Source: a virus. From it: 38,034 nucleotides of DNA. Location: IMG/VR virus record IMGVR_UViG_3300030109_003456, positions 1-38,034 of that record, one strand, 5' to 3'. The notes under the pieces are model-generated. The model saw only the letters and a list, made by a program, of their open reading frames with translations. It had not been told where the DNA came from and did not search any database. A program made the position numbers and the translations under genes. Below, piece by piece: positions 18,834-27,418 of the stretch (its first letter is position 1; the number at the start of each line of letters is the position of its first letter).

Positions 18834-19753
18834 AAAACATCTTGCACTTGTCCAGCACCATATTGCTGACGGCTATTAAACTGACCTTTCACTATACTTC
18901 TATTAGACATATACCGAGACATATGCCTGTCAGACACGTCATATCTACCTTCGTCTTCAAACAACATTGCTTTTATGTAGTCTATTAACATAGGATGGTA
19001 AGCCTGTAATATTGCTGGGCTATCACCAGCCTTGGCGAAGCTATATGCTAATCCAGCAGTAGTTGCACGTGCACCTAAACCTAATGAGTCCCAATTAGTT
19101 AACAAGTTATTAAAAGATGATTGCTCTATAAGGTTCATGGCTTGTTCTTCGTCAAGCTGAACTATTTGTTCGCTTGATTGAAACGTGCCTGTTATGTCTG
19201 TTAACACTAAAGTTCCCGTCTTATTGTCGTTTATATCTTCAGAAATAGTTGCTTTAGCATTAGAAGTCATACCTTGTATTTCTTTGCCGACTTGCCAATA
19301 ACCTGATTTTAAATTTGTATAATTTAATTTTTTATATGCAGTTGCACTGTCTTCTAAATTATTTACAGTAGCCACATATTGAAAGTAAAGAACACCTACA
19401 GTTGTTGGGGAAGGATACAAACATATATTATTGCCTTTAATTTCATAATTTTCAGGTGTGCCAGTTCGAAATGTTCCGTCAGAATTGCGTTTAGGAAACA
19501 TTCTGTGCTCAGGATAAGGTTTTAGTATGCGATTACGAAACTCAATGTACGAAGACATTTCAATAAAATCTTCAGGTAGCTCAATTTCTCTATCGTCACT
19601 ATCTATATAAATTCCTCGTGTACGTTCATACGACTTAGTGTGGAACGCAAAATCTTGCTGTGCCTCTTCGCCATATTTTTTGGCTTTTTGCTTTATCTCA
19701 TCGCTAGGCTCAAAAGGAACACTAGCTCGGTCTACAATCTGTGACCAAAGCAT
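18830..19753 (-). CDS. Head-tail adaptor or tail tubular protein
   Basis: 307 residues. The N-terminus is helical and the middle contains ELPEDFIEMSSYIEF and a KPYPEHRMFP segment, then YFQYVATV, a layout seen in marine podovirus connector proteins. It is coupled by overlap to both neighbours. Together with the 240-residue protein upstream it would form the ring and neck below the portal. Exact equivalence to T7 gp11 is not established. Confidence 0.6.
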   Translation of the reverse strand: MLWSQIVDRASVPFEPSDEIKQKAKKYGEEAQQDFAFHTKSYERTRGIYIDSDDREIELPEDFIEMSSYIEFRNRILKPYPEHRMFPKRNSDGTFRTGTPENYEIKGNNICLYPSPTTVGVLYFQYVATVNNLEDSATAYKKLNYTNLKSGYWQVGKEIQGMTSNAKATISEDINDNKTGTLVLTDITGTFQSSEQIVQLDEEQAMNLIEQSSFNNLLTNWDSLGLGARATTAGLAYSFAKAGDSPAILQAYHPMLIDYIKAMLFEDEGRYDVSDRHMSRYMSNRSIVKGQFNSRQQYGAGQVQDVL

Positions 19754-20475
19754 TATGCTCTACCCTGCGTACCAATTCCTTTGGGTTTTTCTATTTGGTA
19801 TCTATCGTTGAGTGCTTTTATTAAATTAATTGCATTAGTGTATGCATTTCCAGCTCTGTCAGGTTTATTGTCCATTTTCCAAAGCTGTGATTCTGCAAAA
19901 TCTATTATTGATTCTTGTAACGCTACATTTAACTCACATTCAGCAGAAAGCGTGTTAGAAGCATATTCTGTTGGGTTTTTTATAAACCAAACATCAATAG
20001 CCCCTTCAATTCCAGTAGGTTCCACATACACAGCATCTTGAAATACGTATGCTACAGGATTAGAATCTGAACCAGCTAGGTAAGAATTTTCCAGCCTTTT
20101 AGCGTCTTGAGGTTCTATCATATTTGCAAATCCTAAACTAGATTCTGTAAAACTTCCTGCACTTCCTGTTCTTTTAAAAACTTTAACTGCTATTACACCA
20201 CCTCTAATTGGGTCAATATTAAGTTTACCTGAGCCTGAGCCAGTAAACAATACTTTACCGCCAACTAAATTGTTTTCAGTATAACCATTTGTGGCATGAA
20301 GAGTAGGATGCTCATCGATAACTTGTAATTCAGTCAAATATGCATTATCAATTAAATTAACAACAGTACGTTGTGCGATATTAATTGCTTTAATTTTTGT
20401 TGCACTGGTGAAGTTAGATTCAGAAGGGTCTTCTAGTCGAAGTCCTAACATATCTACTATTTCTGTTCCAGTCAT
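19753..20475 (-). CDS. Head-tail connector protein
   Basis: 240 residues. The helical N-terminus (MTGTEIVDMLGLRLEDPSE, then INIAQRTVVNLI) and helical C-terminus (ESIIDFAESQLWKMDN, AYTNAINLIKAL) flank a beta middle. This helix-bundle arrangement is usual for adaptor proteins that sit under the portal. It is the first gene after the capsid pair and a hairpin at 20497-20520. Function from fold-like pattern and gene order. Confidence 0.6.
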   Translation of the reverse strand: MTGTEIVDMLGLRLEDPSESNFTSATKIKAINIAQRTVVNLIDNAYLTELQVIDEHPTLHATNGYTENNLVGGKVLFTGSGSGKLNIDPIRGGVIAVKVFKRTGSAGSFTESSLGFANMIEPQDAKRLENSYLAGSDSNPVAYVFQDAVYVEPTGIEGAIDVWFIKNPTEYASNTLSAECELNVALQESIIDFAESQLWKMDNKPDRAGNAYTNAINLIKALNDRYQIEKPKGIGTQGRA

Positions 20476-20496
20476 TTTTTCCCCTAATTATGTAAA

Positions 20497-20520
20497 GTGG
20501 GGTGCGTTTAAACACCCCAC
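20497..20520 (-). terminator. Hairpin after the capsid pair, loop holds GTTTAAAC
   Basis: GTGGGGTG at 20497-20504 pairs with CACCCCAC at 20513-20520 (8 bp, 8-base loop). On the minus strand it is followed by only a short T run (CTTTAC), so it would be a weak or attenuating terminator. It lies just after the capsid and small head gene, the place where T7 has its late terminator. The loop overlaps a GTTTAAAC site. Confidence 0.5.
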
Positions 20521-20530
20521 ACTTACGGTT

Positions 20531-20758
20531 TTACGATTGAGACCCTACAACAGCCCATGTACTTACGGCTGTGGCTATATACATTTTACCTGAAGCGGTA
20601 TCAACATAAATTGAGCCTTTTACTGTAGTGTGATTAGGTGCACCTTGCCCAGAGTAAAATCTTACTCCACCAATAGCAGTGTAAACAAAACCACCAGCGT
20701 CTTTTTCAGTTACCATTCCGACAGTTTTTTTGTCGGTAGCTGATTGTGCGGTTGCCAT
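20531..20758 (-). CDS. Small head protein, possible capsid decoration
   Basis: 75 residues, beta-type with GGVRFYSGQGAP and GSIYVDTASGKMYIAT. Immediately follows the major capsid gene by 12 bases. Short strand-rich proteins in this place are commonly decoration or head-fibre proteins. A hairpin follows it. Confidence 0.6.
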   Translation of the reverse strand: MATAQSATDKKTVGMVTEKDAGGFVYTAIGGVRFYSGQGAPNHTTVKGSIYVDTASGKMYIATAVSTWAVVGSQS

Positions 20759-20770
20759 AATTAACTCCTA

Positions 20771-21751
20771 TTAATATGAACTTGGTAGACCTGTTATCTT
20801 ACCCATGTAGCGAGGAGCAGAACAGGTTAATGCTCCTAGCCATAGAATCTTCGCAACCCTAGCGTCTTGATTAATCGGCTTTTGAAAGGGTTCAAATGTG
20901 AAGTTTCTCTTTCTGTGATGCCTAAACTGGATATAGTCTTCGTTTAAGAAGAACATCATACCAGCAGGACAGTGGTCGTCAGCGAATATTGGGATATCAC
21001 GGAACGTTAAATTCCTGAATCCAGCATCAGCTTCAGAACCAGCAGATGCACCAAAACGCTTCTGAGCGACTAAAGTCTCCTCATATGCGTCTAATACAAC
21101 TGGAGTTGTAACTATCATTGAAGGACGAGTCCCATCAATAGTTAATGCACTAACAGTCTCACGCAATAGTTTCTGAATGTAGTGCGTATTCGAACTGTCA
21201 GTTACGTTAGCGTAAGAATTGTTATTTGAAAGTGCTTTTACCACACCAGCATTCCACCAAGTGTAATTACCACCTGATGTATCAATGCCACCCATAGACC
21301 TTGCAGAAGATATCATATGTTGTAATCCAACAAAATCACTGCCAGTTCCAGCTTGTGTGCCATATAGTGTTGTGCCAAAAGTATCTTTCATTGATTTTTC
21401 AGCGTTTTTAACCTTTGCCTCAAGTAAGTCAATTACTCTTTCAGCACCGTCGTTAAGTGCCTCTTCCCGACCTGAAATTGAAATAGTTGCATACATTTGC
21501 TTCCATTCATACTCTGCGTCAGTAAAAGTTTCTGTAGGTGCGGTGTCCATGACATCGTATCCTGTGTAGAAACCTGAGCTTGCGTTCTTAGCGTATTCAA
21601 CAGGTTGTAAAACCTTGTTACCGCTTGCACCAGCTTTTGACTTTCTTAAAAGACGGTGGGTCAAAACGTTACTTTCGAAAATATTATCTACCAACAAAGG
21701 AACATACTGATTCTTTGTTAGGGCAGATAAGTTATCATAGTTTAAAGACAT
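20771..21751 (-). CDS. Major capsid protein
   Basis: 326 residues. It follows an acidic scaffold-like gene and precedes a small head protein, the standard head order. The N-terminus NQYVPLLVDNIFESNVL, a TFTDAEYEWKQMYATISISG strand region (20 residues quoted) and the C-terminal RYMGKITGLPS are consistent with an HK97-fold capsid protein of marine podoviruses. No delta domain or protease is apparent. Strong start with Shine-Dalgarno (GGGGGTAAAGG region) before the ATG. Confidence 0.85.
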   Translation of the reverse strand: MSLNYDNLSALTKNQYVPLLVDNIFESNVLTHRLLRKSKAGASGNKVLQPVEYAKNASSGFYTGYDVMDTAPTETFTDAEYEWKQMYATISISGREEALNDGAERVIDLLEAKVKNAEKSMKDTFGTTLYGTQAGTGSDFVGLQHMISSARSMGGIDTSGGNYTWWNAGVVKALSNNNSYANVTDSSNTHYIQKLLRETVSALTIDGTRPSMIVTTPVVLDAYEETLVAQKRFGASAGSEADAGFRNLTFRDIPIFADDHCPAGMMFFLNEDYIQFRHHRKRNFTFEPFQKPINQDARVAKILWLGALTCSAPRYMGKITGLPSSY

Positions 21752-21774
21752 TTGCCTTTACCCCCGTTATTTAG

Positions 21775-22683
21775 TTATTTAAATAACTGATAATCTTTTA
21801 ATGCAACATCCCTTGCGTGGTCAAAATCGCTAGACTTCTCAACAGTTGGACTGTGGTCGCCTTTCTTATTACTGTCCACTTCAGGTATTGCCTTAAGTTC
21901 ATCAGCCTCTTTCAATTTCTGCATAGCTTTCGTAATTGCAGATTCCTCACTAGCTCTAGCTTGTGCAAGTAGATAAGCGTCTTCTAAGTCCGATATATTT
22001 CGGTCTACGGCAATATCTAACACCTCTGATATTGCATCGCCATCATCCTTGAGCTCAGGGTGTGTAGTAACGAGAGTATTTATTTCATTTGCAACTTCTT
22101 CTTTGAGTTGCATCTCACGTACTTGAGCTTCTAGTTCGTCTACCCTGTTATCCGTTTTTTCTTCTACAACAGGTTGTTGCTCTTGAGTTTCCTCTGCTTT
22201 GTCAGAAAACTTTACGGTTGATTCCTTAAAAAACTCATGGTCTTCGCCCAATAGGTCTTTCATGGTTTCCACAACTTCATCGTCCTTCATCACACCATTG
22301 ATGCGGTCAAATTCAGCTTTTAAGGCTTTTTCTTGATTAGCAATTTCTTGAGCTTTTTGAGTATTGCTCTTTTGCCACTCAGCCTTATTGCTAGAGTCTT
22401 TAATAAACTCTTGTAGCTGTTCAGTTGTGTAAGTTTCACCATCAATTTCGATTTCATTGAAATCAACAATTTCAGGTTCACTATCATCCGCAGTAACTGT
22501 TTCTTCTGAATTTTCGGGTTGCTCAGTTTCCTGAGTCTCTACTGATTCTTCAGTCGTTACTTCACTGTCGGGACTTTCGGTTGCGGTTGTCTGTTGCTCC
22601 CCCTCATCGGGTGTAAACAGGGAGTCAGCAACTGCTACGTCTACGACTTCACCGTAAGTGCCACCTTCTATGTTCTCACTCAT
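21775..22683 (-). CDS. Scaffolding protein
   Basis: 302 residues, very acidic, Glu/Thr/Gln-rich N-terminal half and long helical middle (NKAEWQKSNTQKAQEIANQE, then ELEAQVREMQLKEEVANEI). No Cys or membrane segment. Acidic coiled-coil proteins directly between portal and capsid genes are scaffolds that guide procapsid assembly. The C-terminus ends with DHARDVALKDYQLFK, a likely capsid-binding helix. Confidence 0.8.
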   Translation of the reverse strand: MSENIEGGTYGEVVDVAVADSLFTPDEGEQQTTATESPDSEVTTEESVETQETEQPENSEETVTADDSEPEIVDFNEIEIDGETYTTEQLQEFIKDSSNKAEWQKSNTQKAQEIANQEKALKAEFDRINGVMKDDEVVETMKDLLGEDHEFFKESTVKFSDKAEETQEQQPVVEEKTDNRVDELEAQVREMQLKEEVANEINTLVTTHPELKDDGDAISEVLDIAVDRNISDLEDAYLLAQARASEESAITKAMQKLKEADELKAIPEVDSNKKGDHSPTVEKSSDFDHARDVALKDYQLFK

Positions 22684-22761
22684 AGTTCTATTTCTCCTAA
22701 ATTGTAAGAACTGTACTGTTTAAATCTCACTCTTTATATATCTTTAAAATAATAAAAACGT

Positions 22762-24516
22762 TTATATTTTATCTATAAGGTCAGGATTGTTACGCAAAGT
22801 TTCGTAAATCTCTTCTTCGTTGCCACCAAGCTCCTCAGGGGCTGGTGGTTGCTCTGCTTGTTCTTTTTCTTCTCTTATCTTAGCTAAAAGCCTTTCTTTT
22901 GAAGGCATTTCCATATTCTCAACAATATACTCAGGGTCTGTAACTATACCCAGTTGGGCAAGTTGTAAAATTTTATTTTCTACAAACATTCTATTTTCAG
23001 GTAACATACTGCCTGCTTTAGCCCTAACCATGAGGTCGATGTCTTTAAACATTACACCAATCATATCACGAGGCTCAGTCACTCCATCGTTACCAACAAA
23101 ATTGATTCGTTTTACTTTATTTCCAAGGTGTTTAAACATAGCAACCCACATAGAACCTAACGTGGTTATTGCTTGGTCTAATGTTCGAGATTTAAAGTCT
23201 ATCTTTGTAGTGCTGGCTTGGCGATATATTTGGGCTTGGACTCCACTTGTTACGTTACTGGCTTCTTTGCCTTGTGTTGCTTTATTGACTCCGCTTACCG
23301 TCTCGAATACGTCGCCAAGCAATTGATAGAAATTAAATACATAGTTAGGCATAGATGGTGGGGTAATCATTTGTACGTTACCAGCACCTTTTTTGCGGAT
23401 AATTTGTGCAGGTTTATTTGTAATTTGATTTTCTACACCTGTCGTTTCGTCAACTACCCAAGATGGATTTGCAGTTAAAGCTATATTATCTGAAACCTGT
23501 GAAGCAATTCTGTCCATAGCGAGGTTCAATGACTTTAATCTTTTTGGTTCAGGTTTTCCCCAAAACGAGTGAGGCGAACCAGTATTTTTAATACTAACAA
23601 ACGGAAAAGGGTGCGGACAGTGGTTTTCTTTGTTGTAGAACGGATACTTTGTTTTTCCATCATATAGCAATACTCCATTACTGACAATTACTTGTCTCAT
23701 GCCATTTGGATACTTCATTTTCTTTTCTTCTTTACCGTCTTGATTTATTACATATTCTTTTGAAGGGTCACGCATATAACATTCAATCACTAGGGCTCGT
23801 GGCTCTAAGTCTTCCATAGCTTTACTATGGCTTTCATAATAATTTGTTTCTTTTCCTTTTGTATCTGTTACTTGAATCTTGTCGTCGCCAAAATTTGAAG
23901 TACCTATTTTAGTAGCTGAATATTTATCTAAATTGCTCATAGGTTTTACATATTCACCATTATCAAATCTTTCTTTGATTTCATACATTGGCATAGCTGA
24001 AGCAAGACATACCCACTCAGCGTTTTCTAGCTTGGTTGCGGAAGGGTTAACGTAAAAATTAAATGGGTCTATAATATCACAATCGGGCATATCGTCTGCA
24101 TTATTCCAATGTGTTTTCATAATACCAGTTCCGTACACTAAGTAATCAAGCAATAGCTCAGGAATAATATTCTGCATATCTCTAATATTCCATAATTCAT
24201 CCATAAAGGACTGTAATGTGTCAGCCACATTCATACCCTTATCATCTCCAGTTACGGACAGTATATCAATTTTAGGCGGTCTAGATGTCAATATAGGAAT
24301 CATGGTATCTATAGCAGAAGAAATAAGGTCTACTGTAATTTGATTTTTAAATTGTGGCATATTCATGCCTTCCCAATGATTGCCTTGATATAGACCTTCT
24401 GACTCTCTCCATAGTTTTGTAACCTCAGAACGTGCCTTACGAGCAATCTGAAACATATTTTCAGTACGTTTAATTATTTCTTTATCTTGTGGGGTAGGTT
24501 TGTATTTTTCTAACAT
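22762..24516 (-). CDS. Portal protein
   Basis: 584 residues. The N-terminal region (KLWRESEGLYQGNHW) and the middle (SGVNKATQGKEASNVTSGVQ) are typical of P22-like portals of marine phages. It stands between the large terminase and scaffold genes. It forms the dodecameric DNA channel at one capsid vertex. The start overlaps the preceding 62-residue gene by seven bases. Assignment is by order, size and these motifs. Confidence 0.85.
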   Translation of the reverse strand: MLEKYKPTPQDKEIIKRTENMFQIARKARSEVTKLWRESEGLYQGNHWEGMNMPQFKNQITVDLISSAIDTMIPILTSRPPKIDILSVTGDDKGMNVADTLQSFMDELWNIRDMQNIIPELLLDYLVYGTGIMKTHWNNADDMPDCDIIDPFNFYVNPSATKLENAEWVCLASAMPMYEIKERFDNGEYVKPMSNLDKYSATKIGTSNFGDDKIQVTDTKGKETNYYESHSKAMEDLEPRALVIECYMRDPSKEYVINQDGKEEKKMKYPNGMRQVIVSNGVLLYDGKTKYPFYNKENHCPHPFPFVSIKNTGSPHSFWGKPEPKRLKSLNLAMDRIASQVSDNIALTANPSWVVDETTGVENQITNKPAQIIRKKGAGNVQMITPPSMPNYVFNFYQLLGDVFETVSGVNKATQGKEASNVTSGVQAQIYRQASTTKIDFKSRTLDQAITTLGSMWVAMFKHLGNKVKRINFVGNDGVTEPRDMIGVMFKDIDLMVRAKAGSMLPENRMFVENKILQLAQLGIVTDPEYIVENMEMPSKERLLAKIREEKEQAEQPPAPEELGGNEEEIYETLRNNPDLIDKI

Positions 24517-24698
24517 TGTGTTCCTGTAGGATAGTAGGTTGGGTCTGTTTCCATATCTAAAAACTGTGTAGCAATACCTGCAACAGCCATTTCATATTCT
24601 CGCATAGCGTGACCTTCTAGTTCAATTTCGGATGCATCATTTGTAGGCAGGGATATTTCATACTGACCATTTTCGTCAAATAAGACGATTGTTATCAA
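24510..24698 (-). CDS. Small protein between terminase and portal, TTG start
   Basis: 62 residues, acidic (ASEIELEGHAMREYEMA). The only possible start upstream of the conserved part is TTG, which overlaps the terminase stop (TTGA), with AAGGAA a few bases before it. Coupled at both ends. Small proteins at this place are common in marine podoviruses; function unknown. Confidence 0.6.
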   Translation of the reverse strand: MITIVLFDENGQYEISLPTNDASEIELEGHAMREYEMAVAGIATQFLDMETDPTYYPTGTQC

Positions 24699-26074
24699 TT
24701 CCTTATTCCCATTGTATCGCTGTCCATTGCTAGTAATTTTTCAAGCTCCCTTTGAAGGTATGGTTTTACTGAATCTTTATTAGGGCTACCTATATACATT
24801 AATCCATAACGTAAAGCATCCGCACAGTGGTCTTCCTGAGTAGTGTCTAAGTCTTCAGGTCTTCTTTCTGAGTGTACAAGCATAGGTAAAGTCCTAATTG
24901 TATTTTTACAGTTTGAGAAAAATTTAAGTCTAGGTTCACGTTTATCCTCATCATTCCATTCTAAATATTCACGCATCAAATTCCAGCCACTAATTCTATC
25001 ATTATTTGCCTTATTTACCGACACTCCATCGAACAACATAATGTCAGCAATAGACATATGAGTGGGAAGTGCGTTAGACCAGTTATTAGTATTTTGTGGG
25101 TTACGTATCCACATAGCTGGGTCAGCAAGCGTGTTTTGATATTTTTCATCTCCGCTTAATTCTTTTATTTTTTGTGTGTGGTGTGACAATGTCTTTTGTT
25201 TTTCATAATGCTCTCTATAAACGTAAGCATTTCCATCATAGTCCACAGCAATCCATAGACAAGCAAAAAAATTAGCAAAACCATAGTCAATAGCACGGTA
25301 ACGATGCCAGTCGTTAGGAATTTTAAAAGGTTGTACAACATGTTTTTCTTGCCTCCATCTTCCAAAATACTGTCCGCTAAAGACATCCCAACTACCGTTT
25401 AACCAAGCCTCTCTTAATTCTTCAGGTAATCCTTTTAGTGTATTAACGTATTGTGGGTCGTTTTTCATAAGAGTAGGATTGTCGTATACGGTTGAAGGAA
25501 TAAATATTCTTGTTCTTGTAGTTACGGGGTCTACGTACTCTTCTTCACGTGCTACATCAACAAAACGTTGTTTTACCCACATATGACCTGCACCACCAGG
25601 ATTTGTTGTGCAAAACACTTGAGGGTCTAGACCTTTGACTGTAGAACGACACGTAGATATTAATCTTAAATAATTTTCTTCTTCAGGTATAATAGTAAGC
25701 TCCTCAATAAGTATCTTATGGTATTCGTGACCAAGATACTTGTATGTAGCATCACTGTCAGCCAAGTGACCTGTTCTTATTTTAGCTCCACTAGGAAATG
25801 TAAACTCGGCAGGGTTACCAGCCACCTTAACACCTAAACTTCTGTAAAACATTTTAGCACGGTCAATCCAGTCACGGAGGTCATCATAGTTTCTACGAAT
25901 AACCAATCCTCTATATTTTTCGTTGTGCAGATAGGTGGGTTCTATCATCCAAGCTAGTCCAGCTTCGGTCTTACCTCCTCCTCTCGCACCTCCATAGCAA
26001 GTTTCAAATGAGGTTTGTTGAAGGGCTTTGGTTTGTTGCCCTTCGTGGGGTTGCCATATTATTTTTTTAGGCAT
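24695..26074 (-). CDS. terL: Terminase large subunit
   Basis: 459 residues. Walker A is GGARGGGKT at residues 28-36 and Walker B is ILIEE at 121-125, followed by the coupling-type CTTNPGG at about 155-161. The nuclease domain begins at AIDYGF with Asp 263, and DHCADALRYG near the C-terminus supplies the last metal ligand. It packages DNA through the portal and cuts it. Size is normal for the family. It overlaps the next small gene, and the start overlaps the 90-residue gene by one base. Confidence 0.95.
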   Translation of the reverse strand: MPKKIIWQPHEGQQTKALQQTSFETCYGGARGGGKTEAGLAWMIEPTYLHNEKYRGLVIRRNYDDLRDWIDRAKMFYRSLGVKVAGNPAEFTFPSGAKIRTGHLADSDATYKYLGHEYHKILIEELTIIPEEENYLRLISTCRSTVKGLDPQVFCTTNPGGAGHMWVKQRFVDVAREEEYVDPVTTRTRIFIPSTVYDNPTLMKNDPQYVNTLKGLPEELREAWLNGSWDVFSGQYFGRWRQEKHVVQPFKIPNDWHRYRAIDYGFANFFACLWIAVDYDGNAYVYREHYEKQKTLSHHTQKIKELSGDEKYQNTLADPAMWIRNPQNTNNWSNALPTHMSIADIMLFDGVSVNKANNDRISGWNLMREYLEWNDEDKREPRLKFFSNCKNTIRTLPMLVHSERRPEDLDTTQEDHCADALRYGLMYIGSPNKDSVKPYLQRELEKLLAMDSDTMGIRN

Positions 26075-26346
26075 TAACTACAGCGACATTTCCATCTACG
26101 TAATGATTTATTTACCCTTGAATTAGGGTCATTAGCAGTTGCTCTACCAGTGCGTTTCTTTTTTGTTCCACACATACGAGCACAAAATTGTTTTTTTCTA
26201 GATTTGTTTTCTCCAGTAGGGTTATCTTCAGTAACAGGGGGCTTAAGGTTGCCTCCAGTTTGTGCGTTATACGAAGCCCTGCCCCTAGCATTTAATCCAC
26301 CTGACTTGCTTTTACCTGCTTTTCTTGTCCATGCTGGTGATGCCAT
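26074..26346 (-). CDS. Basic Cys-containing small phage protein
   Basis: 90 residues. The start SPAWTRKAGKSKSGGLNARG and the middle YNAQTGGNLKPPV are characteristic of a small protein found beside terminase genes in many phages. Cys residues occur in CARMCG and near the end (WKCRCS), perhaps binding metal. It is joined by TAATG overlaps to both neighbours. Function is not known; DNA or capsid contact is a guess from charge. Confidence 0.7.
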   Translation of the reverse strand: MASPAWTRKAGKSKSGGLNARGRASYNAQTGGNLKPPVTEDNPTGENKSRKKQFCARMCGTKKKRTGRATANDPNSRVNKSLRRWKCRCS

Positions 26347-26498
26347 TATACCATCTTAGCTTTCTTTTTCTTTTGAACTGCAAAGCCACCTTTTTTCTTT
26401 TTCATTTTTTCATAGGTTTCAGGGTCTACAGTAGAATTAGCTACAGAACGGCTTGTTCCAGCTTTTTTACGCTTATTTATGTTTTCATATAAACTCAT
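26346..26498 (-). CDS. 50-residue Lys-rich small protein
   Basis: Fifty residues beginning MSLYENINKRKKAGTSRSVA and ending in a very Lys-rich tail. The KKAGTSRS motif recurs in small proteins beside marine-phage terminases. The ATG follows the small terminase stop immediately, and its stop overlaps the next ATG (TAATG). Function unknown; it could bind DNA. Confidence 0.75.
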   Translation of the reverse strand: MSLYENINKRKKAGTSRSVANSTVDPETYEKMKKKKGGFAVQKKKKAKMV

Positions 26499-26822
26499 TT
26501 ATGCCTCCGCAGATATATCTTTTATTACCTCCTCCGCAACCTTATCAACTTGAGTTGGGCGACGGGGGGCTGTTTTAGTTTTCTTTTCAGGGAGAACAAT
26601 AACACCTTGTGATATTTCTCCTTTAACATCCATTTCTACAGACTTTAGATGTGGGGCGATGCGGTCAATAAGAACGTTTATAGCTTTCCATTGATTATCA
26701 TCTCCATCCATCATAGCTGTATCAAATACTTTTTGTAGCAAAGACGGGGTCTGTGGGTGATTACGAATCCACTCTCCCCATGACTTAGCTAGATTTTCTT
26801 TTTTAGACTTACCTTTTTTCAT
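26499..26822 (-). CDS. terS: Probable terminase small subunit
   Basis: 107 residues from the ATG at 26822, preceded by CAGGGA; a longer reading from 26858 lacks a ribosome site. The sequence has a basic N-terminus (KKGKSKKEN), then SWGEWIRNHPQTPSLLQKVF and a WKAINVLIDRIAPHLKSVE helix, and a basic C-terminus. It is first in the late operon, directly before the large terminase group. Small size and order support a packaging-recognition role. Confidence 0.65.
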   Translation of the reverse strand: MKKGKSKKENLAKSWGEWIRNHPQTPSLLQKVFDTAMMDGDDNQWKAINVLIDRIAPHLKSVEMDVKGEISQGVIVLPEKKTKTAPRRPTQVDKVAEEVIKDISAEA

Positions 26823-27020
26823 TTGCAATATTCCCTGTGACAATAAATCATAACACACTTATGGAAGGTGGAAGTACCTCTCGACGGAGACGGGGCTTAC
26901 CCTCTCCTTTTTAATAGGGTAGGAGCGAGAATCTTGTACAAATCATGTACAGTTGACTCACTTCTCCTCTATATACTGAGGGTTACTAACCCTTCCCACA
27001 TATATATAGACTCTTAGACT

Positions 27021-27042
27021 GTTTAAACGTTTTTCAAAAACG
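27021..27042. promoter_or_regulatory. GTTTAAAC site fused to a second inverted repeat, candidate operator
   Basis: The palindrome GTTTAAAC (27021-27028) overlaps the perfect inverted repeat CGTTTTT-C-AAAAACG (27028-27042). It lies about 13-20 bases from the TATATATA run on the late-promoter side. A protein bound here could control late transcription; this is inference from position. Confidence 0.4.
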
Positions 27043-27220
27043 AAAAAACGTGCCTGAATCGGGTACATAATAACCACAAAATGACCTCAAAACTAATACA
27101 ATTACTAAACTTTTTTACCGACGACAAACAGCATTTATTTAACATTATTTTCATTATTTACTTGCACATATGTGATTAATGTAATTAAACTGTGTTAGTT
27201 GCTTTTTGAAAATTTTAATT

Positions 27221-27291
27221 GATTCGCTGGTGGCTTCGCCGTATGCGTAGCAGATATACCTCACCACTGTCCGAAAGCGTGAGGGCGAATC
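27221..27291 (+). ncRNA. Possible structured leader RNA, 71 bases
   Basis: GATTCGC at 27221-27227 pairs with GCGAATC at 27285-27291. Inside, CCTCAC (27259-27264) pairs with GTGAGG (27279-27284), directly stacked on the closing stem, and GGC-TTC-GCC (27232-27240) is a small hairpin. GTCCG (27269-27273) can alternatively pair with CGGAC (27296-27300), so a switch is conceivable. It is not a tRNA: there is no T-loop or anticodon stem. Function unknown. Confidence 0.35.
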
Positions 27292-27343
27292 TAGACGGAC
27301 TAAGTCTCTCGAATGCATCCGTTGACCTATGTTAATTCTCCTT

Positions 27344-27388
27344 GGGCTGGAACATTTAGATGTTACTCAGTTCGCTACTGACCAGTCC
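27344..27388 (+). ncRNA. Divergent tRNA-like element before the first gene
   Basis: GGGCTGG (27344-27350) pairs with CCAGTCC (27382-27388) with one G-U. TCAG (27367-27370) pairs with CTGA (27378-27381) around a TTCGCTA loop. The linker forms AACAT-TTAG-ATGTT, a D-arm-like hairpin absent from the other elements. The T-loop lacks the usual A at position 58, so this is a weaker member. The A-rich leader AACACAAACACAGG after it matches the other junctions. Confidence 0.4.
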
Positions 27389-27418
27389 GCAATAATTAAC
27401 ACAAACACAGGAGGCAAT

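Larger units (their letters stand above)
26823..27418. promoter_or_regulatory. Divergent non-coding control region, rich in inverted repeats
   Basis: No convincing gene lies here. Seen: TCTCG...CGAGA (about 26880-26931) enclosing TACCCT...AGGGTA; TGTACA-AATCA-TGTACA near 26934-26952; AGGGTT-ACT-AACCCT at 26979-26993; a TATATATA run at 26999-27008 that could be a leftward -10; GTTTAAAC at 27021-27028; CGTTTTT-C-AAAAACG at 27028-27042; an AT-rich stretch 27060-27220; a 71-base closed stem at 27221-27291. The late (left) and small-gene (right) transcripts must both start here. Exact promoters cannot be fixed by eye; an origin is also possible. Confidence 0.6.

Noticed and set aside
27221-27291. 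A normal tRNA gene in the divergent region
   Set aside because: The closing 7-bp stem is right in length, but no T-loop consensus and no anticodon stem can be drawn.
27329-27418. N-terminal extension of the first rightward gene, and likewise at 27802, 28646 and 30415
   Set aside because: These readings run through leader hairpins or tRNA-like elements, while good Shine-Dalgarno sites stand before the internal ATGs.
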